64,000 nucleotides of DNA, from positions 1,488,001 to 1,552,000 of the forward strand of contig CADCXC010000038.1 in assembly GCA_902806595.1 (NCBI GenBank). Reading direction: 5' to 3'. The DNA comes from Pyrenopolyporus hunteri (Eukaryota; Ascomycota; Sordariomycetes; Xylariales; Hypoxylaceae). Under the pieces are notes generated by a model. The model did no database searches, was not told where the DNA came from, and saw only the letters and a list, made by a program, of their open reading frames with translations. Below are positions 1-13,965 of this stretch, one piece after another; positions within the stretch are counted from its first letter, which is position 1; every line of letters starts with the position of its first letter. The translations under genes were made by a program, and so were the position numbers.

Positions 1-3000
1 ATTCGATTAAAATAATTTCGAATAAAAAGTTATATTCGATTATAAAATTTAAAATTTCGAAAATAATTAATAAAAATATATAAATTTTTAATTAAATCTT
101 TTAAATTTTAATTTTACGATATTATATTTTACGATTCGTTCGATAAAAAAAAAAACCTTAAACGTAAAAAAAATATTAATAAAAATAAAACTTAAAAAAA
201 TATATTATTAAAAACGAATACGTAAAATTTAAATTCGACGGAAATCGTAATAATAAAACTTTAATTTAAACGTCGCGAAAAATTACGTAAATATATATTA
301 AAAATAAAATAACGTTCGTTTTATAAATTTAATATAAATAAAAAAATTCGATTTAAACGTAAAAATAAATTTTTAAATATTATACGATAAATATAATAAT
401 ATTTTTTCGAATAATATTAATTTAAAAATAAAAATAAACCGTTAAAAATTACACGATAAAAATAATTAATTTTAAATAATTATAAAAAATTCGAAATTAT
501 AATTAATATAAAAATACGAAAATTATTAAAAAACGTTATAAATAATATCGAATTCGATTTTTAATAAAAAAAAAATATTAAAAAAAAATCGTTTTTTAAT
601 TTAATTAATAATTAATATAAAACGTTATATATCGTAAATTTTTAAAAAAAAAACTTAAATAATAAAAGTAATTTTTATGAAATAATATCGATTATATTTC
701 GTTTAATATTATAATAAAAATTTAATAAAAGTATTTTAAAAAACATTTTTAAAACGTTTAAAAATAAAATTAAAAAAACTTTTTTTTTTAAATTTATCGA
801 AAATAAAATGTCGTTTTAATTATATAAATTATTTTATATAACGTTACGAAAAATTTATAAAAATATATAATAAATACGTTAAAACGATATTTAAAAACGT
901 ATTATTAATAAAATATAAACTTTTTATACTTCGAATTTTTTACGTACATTTATATTCGAAATTTATACGAAAACTTCGACCTTTAAAAAAAAAATTTTTT
1001 ACATCGAAAATTACTTACGATTTTATAACGAAATTTTCCTTAAATTTAAAAACGAATTAACTCGAAAATACGATTTATCGTTAAATAAAAAAATATATTA
1101 CGATATTTATTAACGATTTATCTTTTATAACTAAAATTTTTTTTAAAAAAATTAAAAATATTTTAAAAGAAATTTACGTAATTTAATACACGGCCGATAA
1201 ATTAATTAAAACCGATTTACTTCCTTTTTTAAAATTATAAAAATTTATAATAATAAAAACTTTATTATAATTAACGAAAAATAATTATTTATATTACGAT
1301 ATTTTTTTAAACGATAATTTTTAAAATATATAAAATTATAAAAATAATTATTTATTTTTTTAAATTTAAAATAACTTAACATATATTATAAACGTTAAAT
1401 AAAAATTAATAAAACGAATTAATTATACCTTAAAAATAAAAAAAAACGAAAATAATCGATACGAAAATATAAATAATAATAATATATAAAATCTTCGATT
1501 AAAAAAAAACGCGCACAATTTATTTTTTAAAAAAATTATTAATAATAACGATGCGAATAAAAACGATTAAAAAAATATAAAAAAAATATTATAAAATAAT
1601 AAATAATAATTTCGATTTTCGAAACGACGAAAAAAAAATAAAATCTTCGACGAAAAAAAAATTTTTTTTATATTATTAATAATTATATTTTTAAAATTTA
1701 TTTCTTTAATATAAAATTAATTTAATAACGTATAAAAAGTTTATTTTTTATAATAAATTTTTAAAACAAAAAATTTATCGTTAATAAATAAAAAAAAAAC
1801 GTAGTTAAAAAAAAAATAATAAACGATAAATTATACGTATAAATAATATAAAATAATCGATTTTTATTTATTATTAACTTTTATTATTTTATTTTTACGT
1901 TCGTTAAAATTTTATTTTACGAATTTAACGATTTAATTATTATTAACAACAATAAAAAAAATAAATTAATTAAATATAATAAATAAAGCTTTAATATAAA
2001 AAAATAAATCGTTATATTAATATATTTAATATATAATATAAATTAATATAAAAAAAAATAAATAAATAAATATTAAACTTTTTTAATACGATGTTATCGT
2101 AATTATACACCTTATATTTTTATTTTTAATTTTTAATTAAATTATTAAAAATAATAATATTTAAATTATTAAAATTTAATTAAAAAAAATAACGTTAAAA
2201 AAAATATAAAAAATTAATAAATTATTAACGAAAAAAAAATTACGCGAAACTTCGAAAAAATTAAAATAACATAAAAAAATTTTTAATATTCGTATATAAA
2301 AAATTTTAAAACGTATCGTTACATTTAACCGATAATAACTTTTATTTAATAAAAAAAAATATAATATCGAAATAAAATAAAAAATATAATAATAAAATAC
2401 GATATATTAATTATATAATTTATTTTAAATTTAAACGATTTTTTATAGTCGATATAATTAAAAATAAATAATAAATTTCGAAGTAAAAAATACATAAAAT
2501 AAATAAAATAAAAAATCGAAACGTAACTTTAAAATAAAAAAAAATATTATTAAAATAAATAACGTAAAATTTAATTATAATTATAACGTAGTTTTATAAT
2601 TACGTAAAAATTTTTTTCGACGAATTTATAAAAGTAAAAATATAAAATAAAATATTCGATTTAATTAATTAATATTTTAATGTTTTAAAAATAAATAATC
2701 GCGACGTATTTTATATTTACGGTTTTTTTTAACTATATAATAATATTAATTTATACGATTTTATAAAAAATATAATTAACGGTTAATTAAATTTCGTAAA
2801 TAATTTTTTACGTTAAATCGACGAATATTTTTAATAAAATTAAAATTAAAAAATTTTAAAATAAAAAATAAAAATTTATAATAAATTAACATTAAATAAA
2901 AAACTTTAAAAAAACGTCGAAAAGTTTAAAAATAAATAAAAAAATAAAACGAAATTCGTAATAACGACTTTTTAATATTATAAATATATATCGATATATT

Positions 3001-3059
3001 TTAAATATAAAAAAAAGTTTAAACGACAATAATATAAATTCGATTATTTATAAAAATTA

Positions 3060-3110
3060 TACGACGTTATATTTATCGACGAAAATAACGTCTTTCGATA
3101 AAAATAAAAA
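3060..3110 (+). pseudogene. Possible transposase DDE-motif relic in AT block
   Basis: One frame reads DVIFIDENNVFR and then stops. A hydrophobic strand followed by DE resembles the second catalytic strand of Tc1/IS630-type DDE transposases. With RIP-type decay the reading is only suggestive, and no flanking motif was confirmed. Confidence 0.2.
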
Positions 3111-6100
3111 TCGATGAATTATATACGATAAAATAAAATTATTATATATATATTTTAATATAATTATAATTTCATATTCATTTTTACGAATTCGTATATA
3201 ATAATATTAATAATGTATATTATTAATTATATTACGAAATTAAAGTTATTAATATATTAAAAATTAATTTTAATCGAAGTTTATTTAAATAATTTATTTA
3301 AAAATTTAAAGTTTATTAATTTTAATAACTCAAAAAAAATGATACGTAATTTAATAGTAAAAATATTAAATCGAATATTTTTAAATAAAAAATATTTAAT
3401 TATAAAAATATACGTTTATATTTTAAATTACGAAAATTTTTATAGTTTTAAATTTAAATAAAAATAGATTTATTTTAATATATTATATTAAATTATTAAA
3501 AATTATTAATTATATTTAAAAAGTTTAATTAACGAGGTTTTTAAAAAAAATATAAAATCGAAAATATATAAAAACGTATATATTAACGAATAAAATATAA
3601 TAAAATTTAATTTTTTTAACGAATATATATATCGAAAAAATATATTTCGAAATTTATATTTTTACGATTATACGTCGATTATCGAAATCGTAAAAAAATT
3701 AACGAAAAAAATAAAATCGATCGATTTATTAATTTTAACGAATTATTAAAAAAATTCGATTTTTATTAAAAAATTATTATTAAAAAAAATATATATACTC
3801 CTTTATTAATTAATTTTTATTTTTTAAATTTCGAAAAAAAAAAGAATTTTTAATCGAATTATTATTATTTATTTAAAATTATTTATTTTTTAAAATAAAT
3901 TTATATCGAACAAAGTATAAATATCGTTAAAAATATAAAAAAAAAAAAACTAAAAATTAATCGACCGTTTAAAATTTATTAATAATAATTTCGATATTTT
4001 AAAAAAATTACGCGAAAATATCGAATGTAACGTAAAAATTTAAAACGTACGTAATAATTAAAATAAAATAATTAATAACGATAACTTTAACTTTAATAAA
4101 AATCGAAATAATAATAACGAAAGTAACGACGATTAAAATAACGAAATTAAAAACTTTAAATATATTTAAATTTTTAAAAATAATGTTTTATTATATTTAA
4201 ATAAAATAATTAAAAAAAATAAGGATATTTTCGAATTTAATATCGTAAAGTTTTTTTAAAATTATAACATTAATAGGGTTATTAAAATAATCGATTTTTT
4301 ATTAACTTCGAAATTAAATAAATATCGACGTATTATAAATAATATTTAAATAAAAAATATAATATTTTTAATAAATTTATTTTAATAAAAAAAATAATTT
4401 TAAACGATATTAAAATATAAAAAAATAATTTATTACATTTAAATAATATAAAATTACGTAAAATCGACGGAAAAATTAATAATAATAAATTATTATTAAA
4501 TATAATATAAAACTACGATATTTTTTAAAATAAAAATTTTTTCGAAATAAACGACGAAATTATATTAATATTTTATTTAAAACTACGAAAAAATATACCT
4601 ATAATTTTATAAATTAAATATTTTTTAAAAAATATGTAAATAAACGTTAATTATATTTTAATTATAAACAAAAAATTAAATATAAAATAAATTTTAACGT
4701 TAAATATTATATTATAATATTTAAATAAAATAAATATTATTAAAGAAAGGGAAAATATAAATATAAAAATATTATAACTATTTTATTATTTTAAAAGTAA
4801 AAGTAATATAAAAAAAAATATAATTATACGAATTTTAATAAAAACGATAAACGCGAAAAATTATTAGCGACGAATTAAAATTATAACGATATTTAATAAC
4901 GTCGAAATTTATATCGAAAAAATAATAATACATTTAATTATAAATTTATTTTTAACTCGTAAAAATAAAATACTTTTAAAAAAATAAATTTAATAAAAAA
5001 ACACTAATATTTTAATTATAAACAAATATAATATAATATTTAAACGAAATTTTTATAAAATAAATTAATAATTTTAAAAAACTCGTAATAAATTCGACGA
5101 AAATTTTAAAAATATTATTATAATTATTTTCTATAAAGATTTTTTTAATTTAAATTAATAATTAACCGATTATTATTAAATTTAAAAATCGAAAAACGAA
5201 AAATTAAAACTTTAAATAATAACTACGTTTTAAATTATAAATTATAATTAAAATTTACTTTCGTAATATTATTTAATTAATAAATAAAAATTATAAATAA
5301 AATTTTCGTAGTTTTTTTAAAACGATTAAAAATCGATAAATAAATAATTTAAAATGTTAATATATTAAATTAAAAATTTATACGGTCGAAAAATATTATT
5401 TTCGATATAAACGTTAAAACGATAATTTTTTTAAATAAAATACGATACGTTATAAACTTTTAAATATATATTACATTTATAAAAAAATATAATTAAAAAA
5501 TTTATATTTTTTTATTTAAATATTATATTAAATCGTTAAATCGAAACTACGTATTAATAAATATATATTAAAAAATAAATACATTTATTATAAAAATACC
5601 GATATATTTAACATTTATTAAGGGAATATTTATTATAATTACAAAAAATATTTATTAAATTTTTAAAATAATTAACGACGCGAAATATATAATTAAAAAA
5701 TTCATTTTAAATTAAAATAAAAATATATGTTTTATCGATAAAAATATATTTTTAATAATACGTTTATTAAAAGTTATTTTTATTTCGTTTTTTATAATAA
5801 AAAACCTAAAAATCGACGAATTAAAATTAAAGTTTTTATTTTTATTTTCGAAAATAATAAATGTTTTACTTTTTAAATTTTTAAAAAAATGTTTTAAATC
5901 GTATAATCGATTTAATTTATTAACGATATCTATATTTATAATAATAAAATATAAAATTTAAAATTAAACGTTTTTTAAAGTTTTTTTAAATTTAACCTCT
6001 AAAATAACTTCGAAAATTAACGTAAATTTTATAATAATTTACGTATAATTATTAAAAGTCGTAATATTAAAAAAATTATATTTATTTTTATTTATTAACG

Positions 6101-7069
6101 TAAATTATTAAATAAATTTAAAACTATTTAATCGTATTAACGAAAATATACGTCGATTATAAAAATTAAAAAATAAAATAAAAAATTAATTTCGTAAACG
6201 TATATTTTACTTATATAACTTTATTTTAACTTTATAAAATTAAATTAATTTAATAAATTTAACACGATATCGTATATATAAAAAAATTAAATTAAAAGTT
6301 ATTATATTATTTTACGAAAGTAACTTTTAATTTTTATTAATAAAATTAATTAAAAAAATATTTTTAAATTATTAAAAATATAAAAAACGTTTAATTTTCG
6401 TCGTTTTATAATTAAAACGATTTAATTAAATTATAAATAAAAATCGTATAAATTTAAATTTATAAACGTCGAAAAAATCGCATTAAAAACCCGTTTAAAT
6501 AAAAAAAATATAAAAAATTATATCGAATAAAAAATAAATATTTTATATTTAACGTAAAAAATTAACGATCGAATAAATTTAAATTTAATAATTAAAATTA
6601 ACGAAATTTTCGTAAATAATTATCCGTTTTTATTCGTTTAAATTTAATATTAATTAAAAATATTTTTATTATTTATTTTTAAATTTAACGATTATATTAA
6701 TTATTTTATCGTTTATTTTATCGAATATATATATATATATATATATATTATTTTTTTATTATTAATATCGTCGTTAATTTTAATGTCGATATCGTATATA
6801 AATTTTTTTTTAATATTTAATATTTCGTTAAATAATCTACATTTTAATAAATTAAATAATAAAATAAATGCGTTAATTAAAAAAATAAAAAAATAAAAAT
6901 TCGATTTTTTAAAAATTTGATTAAAATAATAAATTTTATTATTTAAAATTAAATATTAAATAATAATATATCGATAACGTTTATTTTATTTTAATTATAT
7001 AAAATAATTTTAAATAAAAATAAAAAAAATAATAAAAAATATTTATAAATAAAAATAAATTATTAAATA

Positions 7070-7237
7070 AAATTTTTCCGAGTTTTTTTTATTTTTTTTT
7101 TAAAATTATATTTCGAGGTTTTTTTTATATATTTTTTTTATTACGGCTTTACGTAAATTACGTGGAATAAAAAAATATATAAAAAAAACTTCGAAATATA
7201 ATTTTAAAAAAAAAATAAAAAAAACTCGGAAAAATTT
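7070..7237. repeat. 168-bp near-perfect inverted repeat (hairpin)
   Basis: The left arm begins AAATTTTTCCGAG at 7070 and the right arm ends CTCGGAAAAATTT at 7237. The arms stay complementary for about 70 bp each, through poly-T/poly-A runs and a TTTCGAGG/CTTCGAAA segment, and meet around a short centre near 7145-7165 that contains GGCTTTACGTAAATTACGTG. It could be a decayed MITE-like element or one inverted duplication. No target-site duplication could be fixed in this AT context. Confidence 0.7.
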
Positions 7238-7359
7238 CGTTCGAAAAATATATATAATTATTTATTTTTAAAAGAAATAAAAAAAATATTATCCCGTACG
7301 AAATGTTTATATTTATACGTATAAATAAATTTTAAGATATAAAAATCGTATAAATTATA

Positions 7360-7725
7360 AATATATAAAAATTATATAAATCGTATAATATAAAAATTAT
7401 ATAAATTATATAATATAGAAATTATATAAATTATATAATATAGGAATTAAATAGATCGTATAATATAAAAATCGAATAAATTATAAGTTTATAAAAATTA
7501 TATAAATCGTATAATATAAAAATTATATAAATCGTATAATATGGGAATTATATAAATTATATAATATGAAAATTATATAAATTATATAATATGAAAATTA
7601 TATAAATCGTAGGTATAAAAATCGAATAAATCGTAAAATATAAAAATCGAATCGATTATAAAATATAAAAATCGTATAGATTATAAAGTATCGAATAAAT
7701 CGTAAATATATAAAAATCGTATTAA
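7360..7725. repeat. Degenerate tandem array of about 22-25 bp units
   Basis: Variants of the phrase AAAATTATATAAATCGTATAATAT follow one another. Copies differ by ATCGTA versus ATTATA and by small length changes, so the array is old or mutated after it expanded. Confidence 0.65.
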
Positions 7726-7733
7726 AATCGTAA

Positions 7734-7863
7734 TTTAATTAATAATAAAATTAATAATAAAATTAATAATAAAATTAATAATAAAATTAATAATAAAATT
7801 AATAATAAAATTAATAATAAAATTAATAATAAAATTAATTATAAAATTAATAATAAAATTAAA
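7734..7863. repeat. 12-bp tandem array (AAAATTAATAAT)
   Basis: About ten almost identical copies of AAAATTAATAAT, with one copy altered to AATTAT near 7840. The uniformity contrasts with the preceding degenerate array. Confidence 0.8.
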
Positions 7864-8378
7864 TTAAAATAACCGTTAAAAAAAAGTAAAATTATATAAT
7901 AATTTTAATTTTTAAATAAATAGGTTTATAAAAAAATATATTTAATAAAAAAATCGTTATTTCGTAAAATTCGTTAAAATACGTTAAATCGCATATAATT
8001 AATTTAAATTAAATTTAATTAATTATAATTTATAATAAATTTATTAATTATTTATTAATTATTTTATCGAAATTTATAATTATTAATATAATTATATATA
8101 ATAATTTTTTTAAAAAATTTATTATTAAATATTTCGTATAAAATAAATATATAATTAATAATATAATAAAATAATTTATTAATTATATATTTATATTTAT
8201 TTTAACGATTTATTTTTATTTATAAATTAATATATATTCGATTATAATTATTTTTTTTATTAAATTTAAAAAAAATTTTATTTATAATATTATATAATTA
8301 AAAGTTATTTTCGTAAAATAATATAATAACTTTTAATTTTTTTCGAATTTTACGATTATTTTTATAATTATATATTTT

Positions 8379-8473
8379 TTAATATAATTATTAATATAAT
8401 TTTTAATATAACTTTTAATATTATTTTTAATATAATTTTTAATATTATTTTTAATATTATTTTTAATATAATT
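8379..8473. repeat. 12-bp tandem array (TTAATATAATTT)
   Basis: About eight copies alternate between TTAATATAATTT and TTAATATTATTT. Confidence 0.7.
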
Positions 8474-8499
8474 TTCGTAATATTTTTTAATTTTTATAA

Positions 8500-8835
8500 A
8501 AAATCACCCGTATTATTTTTTAAAAAACCGTCGTAAAAAACTACTTTTATTACTTTTCGATAAAACCGTCGTAAAAAACTACTTTTATTACTTTTCGATA
8601 AAACCGTCGCGAAAAATTACTTTTATTATTTTTCGATAAAATCGTCGCGAAAATCCATTTTTATTACTTTTTTAAAAATCTTTCGAAAAAGTCGTCGCGA
8701 ATAATTACTTTATATTATTTTTCGAAAAAACCGTCGTAAAAAACCACTTTATATCACTTTTCGATAAAATCGTCGCGAAAAATTACCTTTATTATTTTTC
8801 GATAAAATCGTTACGAATAATTACCCGTATAATTT
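8500..8835. repeat. 38-bp minisatellite in AT block
   Basis: About eight tandem units share the plan (A)AAACCGTCG, then A-rich sequence, ACTACTTTTATTACTTTTCG. The regular units are 38 bp and one has an insertion near 8680. Units differ mostly by C/T and G/A transitions, as expected if the array existed before the mutation process acted, and they keep more non-CpG C than the surrounding DNA. Confidence 0.75.
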
Positions 8836-8929
8836 TTTTATATTTAATTTTAAATATATAATTTAAAAAATTTTTCGAAAAATATTACGAAAAATACGTC
8901 GAATTAAAATTAAATTTATAGAATTAAAT

Positions 8930-9170
8930 TTATATAATTAAATTTATATTTATAATTAAATTTATATTTATAATTAAATTTATATTTATAATTAAATTTA
9001 TATTTATAATTAAATTTATATTTATAATTAAATTTATATTTATAATTAAATTTATATTTATAATTAAATTTATATTTATAATTAAATTTATATTTATAAT
9101 TAAATTTATATTTATAATTAAATTTATATTTATAATTAAATTTATATTTATAATTAAATTTATATAATTC
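8930..9170. repeat. 18-bp tandem array (ATTAAATTTATATTTATA)
   Basis: About twelve nearly perfect copies of an 18-bp unit without C or G. Its perfection suggests recent expansion by slippage, after the block had become AT-saturated. Confidence 0.8.
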
Positions 9171-9245
9171 GAATTTTTCGTATAAATTTATTTAATTTAA
9201 TTTTTTTAAATCGAATTATACGTTAAATTAAAATTAAATTTATAT

Positions 9246-9347
9246 AATTCGATTTATTTAATTCGATTTATTTAATTCGATTTATTTAATTCGATTTATT
9301 TAATTTAATTTATTTAATTCGATTTATTTAATTCGATTTATTTTAAT
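9246..9347. repeat. 14-bp tandem array (AATTCGATTTATTT)
   Basis: About seven copies of a 14-bp unit holding one CpG. One copy has lost the CpG (AATTTAATTTATTT). Confidence 0.75.
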
Positions 9348-10319
9348 TAAATTATACGTTAAATTAAAATTAAATTTATATTCATAATTAAATTAATTTA
9401 ATTAAATTAATTATTTATTAAAATACGAATAATTTTAAATATAATAATTACGATATATATAACGATTTAATTAAACGATTTAATTAATTAAATAAAAACG
9501 TAATACGAATCGTTACGCGAAACGTATACGTAATTAATTAACGTAACGTAACGTAATATAATATATAATTAATATAACGTAAAAAATATAACCCGTAAAT
9601 TTTTACGTAATTAATTTTTATTTTTTTTCGATTTTTTTTTTTTTAGAAAAAAAATTCGAGATAATATTTCGAAGAAATTTTAAATATAATTATACGTTAT
9701 TTTTTTTATCGTTTTTATTATTTTTTTTTATTATTTAAAAATATAAAATTTATTAATTAACGATTTAATAATTTAAATTAATTATATATTTAAATATTAT
9801 TTATTAATATTAAATTTAATAATTTTATCGTATATTTTTAATTTATAATTTTTCGAAACGAAACGATAATTTTTTATAATATAATTTAAAAAAAATCGTT
9901 ATAAAAAATTAATATCGATATATTTTTAAACTTTTTATTTAAATATTTATATATATTAAATATTAAAAATTAAACGTTAAGAATTTAATTATTTATTAAA
10001 AAAAAATCGATATAATTATATAAATTTAATAATATTTAAAACTTTTTATATATTATATTTATTTTTTAAAAATTACTCGAAATTAATCGAAAAATTAAAC
10101 GTCGATTTTATTTTAAATATAACATCGATACGAAAAATTTTAAACATTTAATATTTATTTTTATATATATTACGATTATTAATTATTTTTTTAAAATAAA
10201 ATAAAATATATTTATTATTAATAAAATTAAACGATTTAATTATCGATTTTATTTTTAATATCGAAATATTTTAAATAAATAATATTAATTTATAAAATAA
10301 AAAATTATTAATACGATTT

Positions 10320-10500
10320 ATAATATTAAAAATTAAAAATTAAATTTTATTAATATTATAAAAAAAAAAATTAAACCGTAATTTTATATATAAATTTTAA
10401 CGATATATTCGATCGAAATTTTAATATCGATTATTTAAAAAAATTAAATTAATCGTATCGAATCGTAATAATTATAATATTATATTAATAAAAATTACGT
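10320..10500 (+). repeat. Dispersed repeat copy A (inverted relative to 13.7 kb)
   Basis: This roughly 160-bp stretch (for example TAATATTAAAAATTAAAAAT, then AATTTTATATATAAATTTTAACG, then AATCGTAATAAT) matches the reverse complement of about 13681-13850 with scattered transitions. Two copies in opposite orientation 3.2-3.5 kb apart could be terminal repeats of one decayed element or two separate insertions of one family. Confidence 0.55.
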
Positions 10501-13500
10501 TTATTTTTATTTTTATCGATGTTATTTTAATTACCCGTTTATTATAAAATAATAATCTTTCGATATATTTTAATTAAATATAAATAAAAGAAATATATTT
10601 AAAACGTCGTTATTCGATAATATATTAATAATTTTTTCGTTTAATATCGAAAAATATCGTTCGAAAATTTCGATTTATCGTTAATATTATCGAAGAAAAT
10701 AAACGAAATAAAATAATTTTAATATTAATATAAGTCGAAATAATATTATTTTTAATTAATAAAAAATAAATAATTTTAAAATAAATATTTTAATATATAT
10801 TTAATATAATTAATTAAATACGTTTTTAAAATAAATTATTTAATTATTATTATTTTAATTTAAAAATTTAAAAAATAATATATTTTATTAAAATCGTTTA
10901 TCGATTTAAAAAAAAATAAATTAATTACGTCGTTTTTTTTATTTAATTTTTCGTTATTTATTATTTTATTATTAATAATTAAATCTACGAATATATTATT
11001 TATTATTTTTTCGTTATTTTTCGTATTTTCTACGGTAAATAACGTAAAAATAATATCTTTAAAAAAAATAAATATTTAAATTATTCGAAAATAAAAATAA
11101 ATTAAATTTTATTAACGAATAAATTTAAATAATACATTTTTACGGGTAAAATTAATCGACGAAAAAACGTTAATTATAAATTGAATTTAATAAATATAAT
11201 AAATTTTTTAATTTAATTATTATATAAAAAAAATTATTTAAATTTAAAAAAAAATTAATAATAATAAACGATATAAAAACGTAATAATATTAATATTTAC
11301 ATTATTAAAATTATAATAAAATAATTATCGATAAGTTATTTTATATTAAAGTAAAATAAACGCTTCGTTTTTTTTATTATTATTTTTTTTTATTTTTTCG
11401 AAAGATTTATATATACGTTTAAATTATTATATATTATTAAACGTATATATTTTTTTATTAAATATTATTTATATTATATAATATTTAAACGAATAATTAA
11501 TTAAAAACGTAATTAAATTATTATAAAATTATTATATAAAATAATATTATTAATATCGTTTAAAATTTATAAATCGATTAAATTAACTTTTTATTTAAAC
11601 GATAATTTTTATTAAAATAATATTTTTTAAAAATAATATTATTTTTATTTATATTATTATTCGTATAATTTAAACGAAGTTATTATTTCGTAAATATTAT
11701 AACGCGATTTATAACGTATTTAAAAATTTTATTAATTTTTTTTATATTAAATTTATAACATTTTTAACCGTAATTTTCCCGTTTTCGATTATTTTTATCC
11801 CTATTTTCCCGTATTCGTTTAACGTTACGTTAAATATTAAAATAAATAAATAATTAATAATTTAAAATTTTTCGTTAAAATATATAATTAAATTAAATAT
11901 AATTAATAAATATTTAAATATTTACTTTAAATAAATTAATATATAAATATAAATATTTATAAAATAAATCGATAAATATTTAAATATTTATTAAATAATT
12001 AAAAAATAATGTTAAAATTTATTAATTATAATTATCGTTTAAATTAATAAACCTTTTAATTTTATTTTTTTATAATTTAAAAATAAATTATATTCGATAA
12101 TTTCTTTTTTTAAAATATTTTAAAAATAATAATTTAATTAATATTAATAAAAATTTATTTAAAATTTATTCGTTAATATATTTTAAAATATAAATAAATG
12201 TATTTTTTATAATATTTTATATTTTTTATATAAATTTACATCTTTTATAAAAATTTACATTTTTTATAATAATTTATATTTTTTATAATAATTTATATTT
12301 TTTATAATAACTTTTTTATATTTTATTTCCCTTAAAATATTTACGTATTAATTTTATTTTATAATTTTAAATATTTAATTTTTATATTTCGAAATTTCGA
12401 TTAAATATATTATATATTTTTTAATATCGTTACATTAAATTAAATTAACGAAATTCGAAAATTTTATTATATTTATTTTTAAAATATTTTCGAATAAATT
12501 AAATAAATAATAAATAAATTTATTATAAAATATTTATTTTTAACGATAATATATTAATATCGTTATTTTTAAATAAAATAATTAACTTATTATTTTTATA
12601 ATAATTAAATCGAAAGTAATTAACTTTATTAACATTAAATAAAATTTTAATTAAAATTAAATAAAATCTTTTAATTAAAATTTAAAAAAAAAAAAACTTT
12701 TTTTTAAAATTTATATAATCGATTATTTATTATATCGACGATAATAATAAACAGTTAAAAATAACCGATAATATTACTTCGATCGATTATATTATTTAAA
12801 TTTTAATAAAAATTAAAAAAATCCTCGTAAATAAATTAATAATAAAAATAATTCGAAATTAATAAATAAAATTAATTTTACGTTTTTTTATTTTTTTAAT
12901 TAATTAATAATATTTATTATTAATTTAAATTAAAATAAATTATTATTTTTAATAATCGTAATTATAATCGAAGTCGTTAATATCGAAAATTAAAATTAAT
13001 ATAATTTTAATCGTTAATTAATAATTTTAAAAATAAATTAATTTATATATATTTTTATTATCGAATACGATTTTTAATTATTTATAATTATTTACGTAAT
13101 AATTATTAATATCGTTTTATTTTTAAAATATATTTACGTAAATTATAAAATAAATTAAAATTTTTTTTAATATTATATCGTTTTATTTAATTATTTTTAC
13201 GATATTTACGTTAAATATTATAATAATAATAATAATAATAAATGCTTTTATCGACGTAATATATATTATTTTATTAATATATATTAAATAATTAATTTAA
13301 TTATTATAAACGTAAAAAAATATATATAAGTAAATAACGTATTTAAAATCATTTTTAAATCGTTTTTAATATTTATTTAAATTAAAAAATTAATGTCGAT
13401 TTTAACTTTTACTTTTAAAATAATTAAAAATATTAAAATTTAATTATTCGATATAATTAATTAAATTTAAAAATTTAAATATAAAAAGTTAATTATTAAT

Positions 13501-13680
13501 ATTTAATATTATATGTAAATATTATTATATATATAATATATTTAAATAATTATTTATTTTATTATATTTTTATTTATATTTATTTATTATTTATTTATTT
13601 TATAATATTAAAATTTTTATTATATATTATAAAATTTTAAAAATTAAAATAATTCGATTAAAAATATAATAAAATATATA

Positions 13681-13965
13681 AATTTTTAAATTATTACGAT
13701 TTAATATAATTAAATTAATTTTATTAAATAATAAATATCGAAGTTTTAATTAATTATACCGTTAAAATTTATATATAAAATTATAATTTAATTTTTTTTT
13801 TATAATATTAATAAAATTTAATTTTTAATTTTTAATATTACGTATTATATTAAAATTAAACCGCGGTTTTATATATAAGTTTTAATTACGTAACCGGTTA
13901 AAATTTCGATATCGATTATTTAATAAAATTAAATTAATTATATTAAATCGTAATAAAAAAAATTA
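13681..13965. repeat. Dispersed repeat copy B with internal inverted arms
   Basis: Bases 13686-13790 and 13857-13965 are imperfect reverse complements around a central segment of about 60 bp. The left arm plus centre matches copy A at 10320-10500 in reverse; the right arm matches copy A directly. The right arm keeps CCGCGG and AACCGGTT where the left arm reads A/T, so the arms have decayed unequally. Confidence 0.5.

Noticed and set aside
7360..9350. CRISPR array
   Set aside because: Units are directly tandem without unique spacers, in a eukaryotic AT-rich block.
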